In this document: piece after piece, positions 56,201 through 59,777 of the stretch
Numbering within the stretch: position 1 is the first letter of the stretch
Layout: each line of letters starts with the position of its first letter
From: DASZQL01 sp964391865
GTDB taxonomy: Bacteria > Planctomycetota > Phycisphaerae > Phycisphaerales > UBA1924
Direction of reading: 5' to 3'
Assembly (NCBI GenBank): GCA_964391865.1
Contig: CAYMNQ010000009.1
Span: forward strand, 1 to 59,777
Length of the DNA stretch: 59,777 nucleotides
Made by a program: the position numbers and the translations under genes
Notes under the pieces: model-generated
Database searches by the model: none
Told to the model about the DNA's origin: nothing
What the model saw: the letters and a program-made list of their open reading frames with translations, nothing else

Positions 56201-56527
56201 ATAGACGAGCACCGATGGCTCATCGGGCTGAGAGAACTTCAGCCGCGCGCCGACCACGAGCCGGATGCCCGCCTTCTTGGCGGCGACATGGGCGCGGACC
56301 ATGCCGCCGAGGGTGTTCTCATCCGTCAGCGCAATCGCGGGCATCCCCAGCGCCGCCGCGCGCTCGACCAGTTCCTCGGGATGGCTCGCGCCGGTCAGGA
56401 ACGAGTAGTTGCTCGTGGCCGCGAGTTCGACGTACCCCCCGCGAACGATCTCGCGCGTGCGGGGGGCATCGCCGCCAGGAGCGCGGAACGGGTGAGGCTT
56501 CGCTTTGGCGAAGGGCGTGTCGGGCAT
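53225..56527 (-). CDS. dnaE2: Error-prone DNA polymerase III alpha subunit DnaE2
   Basis: 1100 residues, normal for DnaE2. PHP domain: ELAATSNYSFLTGASHPEEL, where metal-binding His and Asp residues of DnaE1 are replaced by ATSN and TDENT, as in other DnaE2 proteins. Polymerase core: CQGRGAAANSAVCYCLGV and the catalytic Asp pair 413/415 in PDIDIDFEHERREE, followed by VTTYRGRSAVRDVGKAMG, the LKVDVLGLGMLTAIR segment and an OB-like C terminus. It does the translesion synthesis step of the mutasome. The start ATG at 56527 follows the imuB stop by two bases. Last gene of the imuA-imuB-dnaE2 operon. In known systems the cassette is LexA-regulated and induced by DNA damage. Confidence 0.95.
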   Translation of the reverse strand: MPDTPFAKAKPHPFRAPGGDAPRTREIVRGGYVELAATSNYSFLTGASHPEELVERAAALGMPAIALTDENTLGGMVRAHVAAKKAGIRLVVGARLKFSQPDEPSVLVYPTDRASYGRLCRLLTLGKRRAPKGECDLSIDDLIEHSEGLLGVVMPPRVVDDGFAHTLSRLRGVFRDDRLSLGAAITYGPSDAARLRSLAALSSHARVPLVAMNDALYHAPERRPLQDVLTCVRLGTTIESAGYALQANAERHLKPPEEMARLFARYPGALARTIDLADRSAPSGGGGGGFSLGELKYEYPDEVCPAGLTPMRHLIGLAWRGAADRYPSGVPEKVRTLVEHEFALIDELGYAPYFLTVHDIVEFARARGILCQGRGAAANSAVCYCLGVTAVDPARVEMLFERFVSRERDEPPDIDIDFEHERREEVIQYLYAKYGRDRAALTAVVTTYRGRSAVRDVGKAMGLSLDCVDRLAKTLDWWDSGTLKNERLIELGLDPRDPTLRRVLALTGQVIGFQRHRSQHVGGFVLSRGPLCELVPIENAAMPERTVIEWDKDDIDALGLLKVDVLGLGMLTAIRKSFDLIGPCGAEREPMTLATIPPEDPAVYEMASHADTVGVFQIESRAQMSMLPRLRPRCYYDLVIEVAIVRPGPIQGNMVHPYLRRRNGEEPVVYPNDAVREVLGRTLGVPLFQEQAMALAIVAGGFTPGEADELRRAMAAWKRKGDAIFRFGRKLVEGMIARGYDADFAARCFEQIKGFSEYGFPESHAASFALLVYASCWLKRYHPAAFCAALINAQPMGFYAPAQLVRDAKEHGVEVRPVDVNASAWDCTLEDEAHGHEGTKAQGGEASRADDPATWGRGGPAVRLGMRLVKSLSERHAHAIAEERAARGPFQSIEEVWRRARVPVPALRALARADAFRSIGLDRQRALWAAGALRDESLPIFESAGTVENLHAAPLPAVPAERQTAFDYNATGLSLKAHPLVFARPALSRRRAVTAAMLRDGARFPQGRRVAVAGVVLVRQRPATASGIMFVTIEDETGSANLIVRPKVYDRFRAALRHSVVLLVAGRVERAGEVVHVQVTRAASLDGKGIPVESRSRDFH

Positions 56528-56529
56528 CC

Positions 56530-58074
56530 TCAGCACCACTCCCCATGCGCAAACCACCCCCCGGAAGCCCCCATGCCGTCCTCACGGAAGAGCCACATCC
56601 ACCGCCCCCCGGACGTTTGCACGCGGAAGTAGTCGCGCGCGGCTCGCGCGTGAGCATGATCCGGGGGGCGCCACCATTCGGGCGCGATCCGTTCCGGCCC
56701 CTCGCACGCGGCGACGTCGTGCTCCTCGCCGCGCCACGAGAAGCGCATGACCGGCCCGTCGGGCGTCAGCGCGATCACACGCACCCGCTCGGGCGGGTCG
56801 AGCAGCACGGAGGGACGCAGCGGCGGCGGCGGGAACATCTCGCTGCGCCCGCCCGCGATCACGCCCGCGCGGAGCGGGACGAGCCGCGCCAGCCGCTCGG
56901 GCTGATGGCTCTGGACGAGTTCGATGCGCTGAACGCGCTCGGCCCCGATCCGCGCGGCGATGGTGTCGAGCAGTTCGCCCGCGGCGGAGTCCTCGATCGG
57001 TGGGCGCTCGCGCTCGCCGCACAGACGGGATTGCTCGTGCGCGACCCGCGCGATGCCCAGCGCCGCCATGCCGATCTTCTCGATGCCGAAGCCGAGATTC
57101 ACCCGCTCCAGCCGGGGGCGGAGCAGCGACCACAGGTGCCGCGCGCTCCGGCTGGGGCGGCTGAGGTCGATCGCCAGCACCTCGGGCACTGTTCCGAGCC
57201 GGTCGAGCGTCACCAGCAGCCGCCGTAGCCCGGACTCACGCGCGGCGAGCGCCGCGCAGAGTTCGGCGAGCACCTCGTTGGTAGCAGCGTCGAGCGAGGC
57301 GGGGTCGGTCGTCCCGCCGGGCAGATCGATCGACGCGGCGAGCAGGGCTTCGGCGGGCGTCACGCGCACGAGTTCGATCGCCGACCCGAGCGCCTGATCC
57401 AGCCGCAGCAGCAGCGCCTCACCAAAGCGCGATGGCAGATGGCTCCGCGGCACGTCGAGCAGGTGCCCGACCCGCTCGATGCCCACTTCCGCCAGCCCCG
57501 CGACGGCGTCGGCGCTCACGCGCAGCGCGCGGATGGGCATCGGCGCGAGCGCGGCCCGCTCGCCCCCGGTAGGGATATGAACGATCGGCGCATGGCCGCA
57601 CCGCGCCAGCGCCCATGCCGCGCCGACCGTGCCCGCGACGCCGATCCGTGCCGTGAACCCCAACCGCGCCAGCCCGCGCCGCAAGGAGCGCGCGAGGCGT
57701 TCCTCGCTACCGAAGAGATGCTCGCAGCCGGTGATGTCGAGCAGAAGCCTGCCGGGCGGGTCCGCTTCAACCACGGGGGACCAGCGCTCGGCCCAGCGGG
57801 CCAGGCGTGCAAGCGATGCTCGATCGCCCGCCGGGTCGTGCGGTGATTCGTGGACCGCGCGCGGCGACAGCAGCGCCCGCGCGTGGGCCAGCGTCATACC
57901 GGAGCGGACCCCCGCGCAGCGCGCCGGAGCGCAGCCGTGCTCGACGAGCCGCTGACCGCGCTCCTCGCGGACGATCAGCACCGACTCAGGCGGTGGCGCG
58001 CCCGAGGCCCGCAGCCGCCGGCTCGCGCGCTGCACCGCCCAGCCGGGCAGGAACACCGACAGCACCCGTTTCAT
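56530..58074 (-). CDS. imuB: ImuB, inactive Y-family polymerase-like mutasome protein
   Basis: 514 residues. Starts MKRVLSVFLPGWAVQRA, the canonical ImuB beginning, where a catalytic Asp of true Y-family enzymes is missing. It continues with ERGQRLVEHGCAPA, GMTLAHARALL, LLLDITGCEHLFGSEERL, HhH-like AGLAEVGIERVGHLL, and a C-terminal tail VQTSGGRWMWLFREDG with GGWFAHGEW typical of the family. It acts as hub linking DnaE2, ImuA and the beta clamp. Its start overlaps the end of imuA by 89 bases, an unusually long overlap, and its stop precedes the dnaE2 start by two bases. Confidence 0.92.
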   Translation of the reverse strand: MKRVLSVFLPGWAVQRASRRLRASGAPPPESVLIVREERGQRLVEHGCAPARCAGVRSGMTLAHARALLSPRAVHESPHDPAGDRASLARLARWAERWSPVVEADPPGRLLLDITGCEHLFGSEERLARSLRRGLARLGFTARIGVAGTVGAAWALARCGHAPIVHIPTGGERAALAPMPIRALRVSADAVAGLAEVGIERVGHLLDVPRSHLPSRFGEALLLRLDQALGSAIELVRVTPAEALLAASIDLPGGTTDPASLDAATNEVLAELCAALAARESGLRRLLVTLDRLGTVPEVLAIDLSRPSRSARHLWSLLRPRLERVNLGFGIEKIGMAALGIARVAHEQSRLCGERERPPIEDSAAGELLDTIAARIGAERVQRIELVQSHQPERLARLVPLRAGVIAGGRSEMFPPPPLRPSVLLDPPERVRVIALTPDGPVMRFSWRGEEHDVAACEGPERIAPEWWRPPDHAHARAARDYFRVQTSGGRWMWLFREDGMGASGGWFAHGEWC

Positions 58075-58729
58075 CGTCCCATTCCACGGAATACGCGGGC
58101 GGGTGGTCCATCACCGCCGGCCGCGCCTTGTCACGGAGGAGCGTCACGGTCCATCGCGGACGCTCACAGTCTGAACGCTCGGGCGAGACCCGCCAGCGGG
58201 CCGACGCGGCGGAGAGGTCGGCGGCGTCGCGCGCGGGCCGCGCCAGGAGGCATACGCCCCCGCCCACCCCGGCGGCGAGCTGCACGCGCCGCGTCGCCGC
58301 GAGATTCAAGCCGTGCCCGTCGGCGATCAGCGCGGTGCAGGCGTTCGAGCGCGCCGCCGTGTCGATCGCCCACAGCCGTTCGGCATCGCTCGGGGTATCG
58401 ACCAGCACACTGGCGCGGAGCAGATCGGGCCAGCGCGCGAGCAATGCCGCGTACGGCCAGCACCTCCGCCCGATCCACAGCGCCAGCCCCTCGCCCGCGC
58501 GCTGATCGAACGCGAGCGCCGCAAGATCGGCGAGCAGGCACAGCGGGGGCGACCACGCCGAGCGCCGGGTGCTCATGCGGCCATCGAACCACTCGTGCGC
58601 CACCCCGCAATCAACCATCCCGCCCCAGCGGGCGCGGAGCGAACGACCTCCCACCAGACCGCGCGAGCGTCCCCGCTCCGTGATCTGATTGATCCGGTCC
58701 CTCAACTCATCCGGCAGTATTGTTCGCAC
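57986..58729 (-). CDS. imuA: ImuA-like mutasome protein
   Basis: 247 residues from GTG at 58729. RecA-like core fragments: LCLLADLAALAFDQRAGEGLALWIG, LLRASVLVDTPSDAERLWAI, AARSNACTALIADG and LAAGVGGGVCLLAR, with the C-terminal RWRVSPERSDCERPRWTVTLLRDKARPAVMD strand. No intact Walker A is seen, normal for planctomycete ImuA-type proteins. Gene order imuA-imuB-dnaE2 supports the call. The GTG lies about at the expected transcription start of the candidate promoter at 58736-58763, so leaderless translation is possible. The stop lies 89 bases inside imuB. Confidence 0.78.
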   Translation of the reverse strand: MRTILPDELRDRINQITERGRSRGLVGGRSLRARWGGMVDCGVAHEWFDGRMSTRRSAWSPPLCLLADLAALAFDQRAGEGLALWIGRRCWPYAALLARWPDLLRASVLVDTPSDAERLWAIDTAARSNACTALIADGHGLNLAATRRVQLAAGVGGGVCLLARPARDAADLSAASARWRVSPERSDCERPRWTVTLLRDKARPAVMDHPPAYSVEWDDETGAVGVPARLGGAAREPAAAGLGRATA

Positions 58730-58763
58730 ATAGTTAGGGTATGCCGGAATCAGGCCCGGTCAA
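58722..58763 (-). promoter_or_regulatory. Candidate imuA promoter and SOS-like box
   Basis: On the minus strand TTGACC (58763-58758), a 16-base spacer and TACCCT (58741-58736) form a plausible sigma-70 promoter. Its -35 box overlaps the stop of the SRAP gene. On the plus strand GTTC, seven bases, GTTA (58722-58736) nearly fits the GTTC-N7-GTTC LexA box known from alphaproteobacteria. It covers the region between the -10 box and the imuA start. The LexA box of this phylum is not known to me, so this is suggestive only. Confidence 0.3.
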
Positions 58764-59557
58764 GCGGAATCAGCGGGAAAGAGGCCGCTTTCACCACTTG
58801 GGGGGCTGGGGCGGGGGCGGGGGCGGGGCGGGCTGAGGCACTCGGGCCCATCATTCTTCGGGCTGTTCACCAGATCGGAAACCGGCTCGGCCAGCATCAA
58901 CTCGGCGGGGAACGGTTTGAGCAGCGCGCGGAGTACGTCGGGCGTCGCGCGGGCGTCGAGCCACGTGTTGAAATCCCGCTCGTCCAGAATCACCGGCATG
59001 CGGTCGTGCATCCCCGCCATCAGCTCGTTGGCGGTGGTGGTGATGATCGTGAAGCTCTCGATCGGCTCGGTGGGCTTCGGCGCGCCGCCCCCTCCGATCG
59101 CGCTCTCCTTTGGCGACCACCGCTCCCACAGCCCGACGAAGACGAACAATTCATCATCGCCCGCGGGGCGGAAGTAGTACGGCTGCTTGCGCTTCATGCC
59201 GGGCTGCGCCTGCCACTCGTAGAACCCGCTGACGGGAACAAGGCAGCGGCGTGACTTGAACGCCGAGCGAAAGGCGGGCTTCTCATGGACCGTCTCGGCG
59301 CGGGCGTTGATGAGCCTGCCGCCGATCGAGGGATCATCCGCCCACCAGGGGATCAGCCCCCAGCGCAGCATGTCCACCCGCCGCCCGCCGGATTCACTGC
59401 CGGAAGCGCCCCCGTTCGACGGGTCGGCCCGCACCACCGGCGCGTTCTGCGTCGGCGCGACGTTGTAGCGGCGCGGAAACTCCCACGGCGGGGACGTCAG
59501 CAGCATCAGCCGGTGAAGCTGCCGCCACTTGAAGAGATGGGTGAAGCGGCCACACAT
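58760..59557 (-). CDS. SRAP-domain (HMCES/YedK-like) abasic-site protein
   Basis: 265 residues from the ATG at 59557, giving the mandatory Met-Cys start (MCGRFTHLFKW). Catalytic residues are all present: Cys2, which forms the thiazolidine link to abasic DNA, Asn32 in RYNVAPTQ, Glu88 in LINARAETVHEK and His184 in GMHDRMPVIL. WGLIPWWADD and CLVPVSGFYEWQ are intact. The C terminus is a Pro/Arg-rich low-complexity tail. The protein covalently protects abasic sites in single-stranded DNA. It is immediately upstream of imuA on the same strand, 30 bases between, an association known from SOS gene neighbourhoods. Confidence 0.95.
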   Translation of the reverse strand: MCGRFTHLFKWRQLHRLMLLTSPPWEFPRRYNVAPTQNAPVVRADPSNGGASGSESGGRRVDMLRWGLIPWWADDPSIGGRLINARAETVHEKPAFRSAFKSRRCLVPVSGFYEWQAQPGMKRKQPYYFRPAGDDELFVFVGLWERWSPKESAIGGGGAPKPTEPIESFTIITTTANELMAGMHDRMPVILDERDFNTWLDARATPDVLRALLKPFPAELMLAEPVSDLVNSPKNDGPECLSPPRPRPRPSPPSGESGLFPADSA

Positions 59558-59635
59558 GACGCACACGATACGGCAAGAGATCTTGGTTGCACGACCAGAA
59601 AACGTCGACCTCAATTTCAGCGAGGAACGAGCGGT

Positions 59636-59777
59636 ATGCCGCTGCGCGAGGTCGCGAAGCAGCGCCGGGTCGCGCTCTCGCGGCTCAAGCTGCTGCTCCC
59701 CCTGACGCGTCTGTCGCCATCAATCGTGAAGGCGGCGCTCACCGGCGGGCTCTCGGTCCGCATCACGCTCAAGGACC
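59636..59777 (+). CDS. Recombinase-like protein start, runs off right edge
   Basis: An ATG at 59636 opens MPLREVAKQRRVALSRLK, then LLLPLTRLSPSIVKA and ALTGGLSVRIT, ending with the window. The text resembles the HTH-containing tail of site-specific recombinases (LSP-IV-A-L pattern). Bases 59660-59766 are the inverse of bases 1-107 with four silent differences. Upstream sequence back to the SRAP start shows no coding continuation in this frame that I can support, so either the gene starts here or the 5' part is damaged. Confidence 0.4.
   Translation, partial: MPLREVAKQRRVALSRLKLLLPLTRLSPSIVKAALTGGLSVRITLKD

Noticed and set aside
59558..59635. N-terminal extension of the right-edge recombinase-like gene
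   Set aside because: The stretch lacks any supported conserved residues in that frame.

Overview
The window is about 60 kb of GC-rich bacterial DNA, very probably from a planctomycete of the Phycisphaerae. The evidence is four ECF sigma factor/Ser-Thr kinase gene pairs, secreted proteins ending in the GC-type dockerin motif (CPGDVNGD...GLADIA...CW), a WD40-rich kinase repertoire and an imuA-imuB-dnaE2 mutagenesis cassette. No rRNA, tRNA or CRISPR array was found. One 100-N scaffold gap (41100-41199) lies inside a repetitive gene.

Layout. 1-250: a minus-strand recombinase-like fragment running off the left edge and the C-terminal Fis-type HTH remnant of a sigma-54 regulator. 374-4763 (-): ECF sigma factor and WD40 kinase. 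4996-14708 (+): a secretome block of five exported proteins in two transcription units, each closed by a strong terminator. It holds two paralogous tail-fibre-like proteins (one with an S74 chaperone, one with a collagen-like stalk), a very large beta-propeller/TIG protein and two dockerin proteins. 14827-17594 (-): ECF sigma factor and TPR kinase. 17.6-18.9 kb: a graveyard of three different IS remnants. 18987-21452: a large secreted repeat protein. 21.67-22.77 kb: an AT-rich island with unrecognised genes, next to an intact IS3-family element (22773-24009).

24.1-30.9 kb (-): a secreted protein, then a compact operon of ECF sigma factor, small sensor/anti-sigma-like protein, TPR-CHAT protease and secreted subtilisin-dockerin. 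This is the most system-like locus of the window. 31.2-33.3 kb (+): HAD lipoprotein and outer-membrane protein. 33.7-39.7 kb: an RND efflux system with the outer-membrane factor and pump on one strand and the adaptor divergent. 40.1-41.8 kb (-): FG-GAP/dockerin protein broken by the N gap. 41.9-45.1 kb (-) and 46.1-50.4 kb (+): two divergent sigma/kinase pairs separated by a dead integrase gene. 50.5-52.4 kb (-): secreted Ig-like repeat protein. 53.2-59.6 kb (-): SRAP protein, imuA, imuB and dnaE2, a DNA-damage tolerance cluster. The right edge carries a second copy of the recombinase-like sequence seen at the left edge, inverted.

In the sigma/kinase pairs the kinase start overlaps the sigma stop by 4-11 bases, so the two products are probably made together. 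The kinases have a single predicted membrane segment followed by WD40 or TPR sensor regions, which suggests membrane signalling to a dedicated sigma factor. All functional calls are from reading the sequence; no database search was run.
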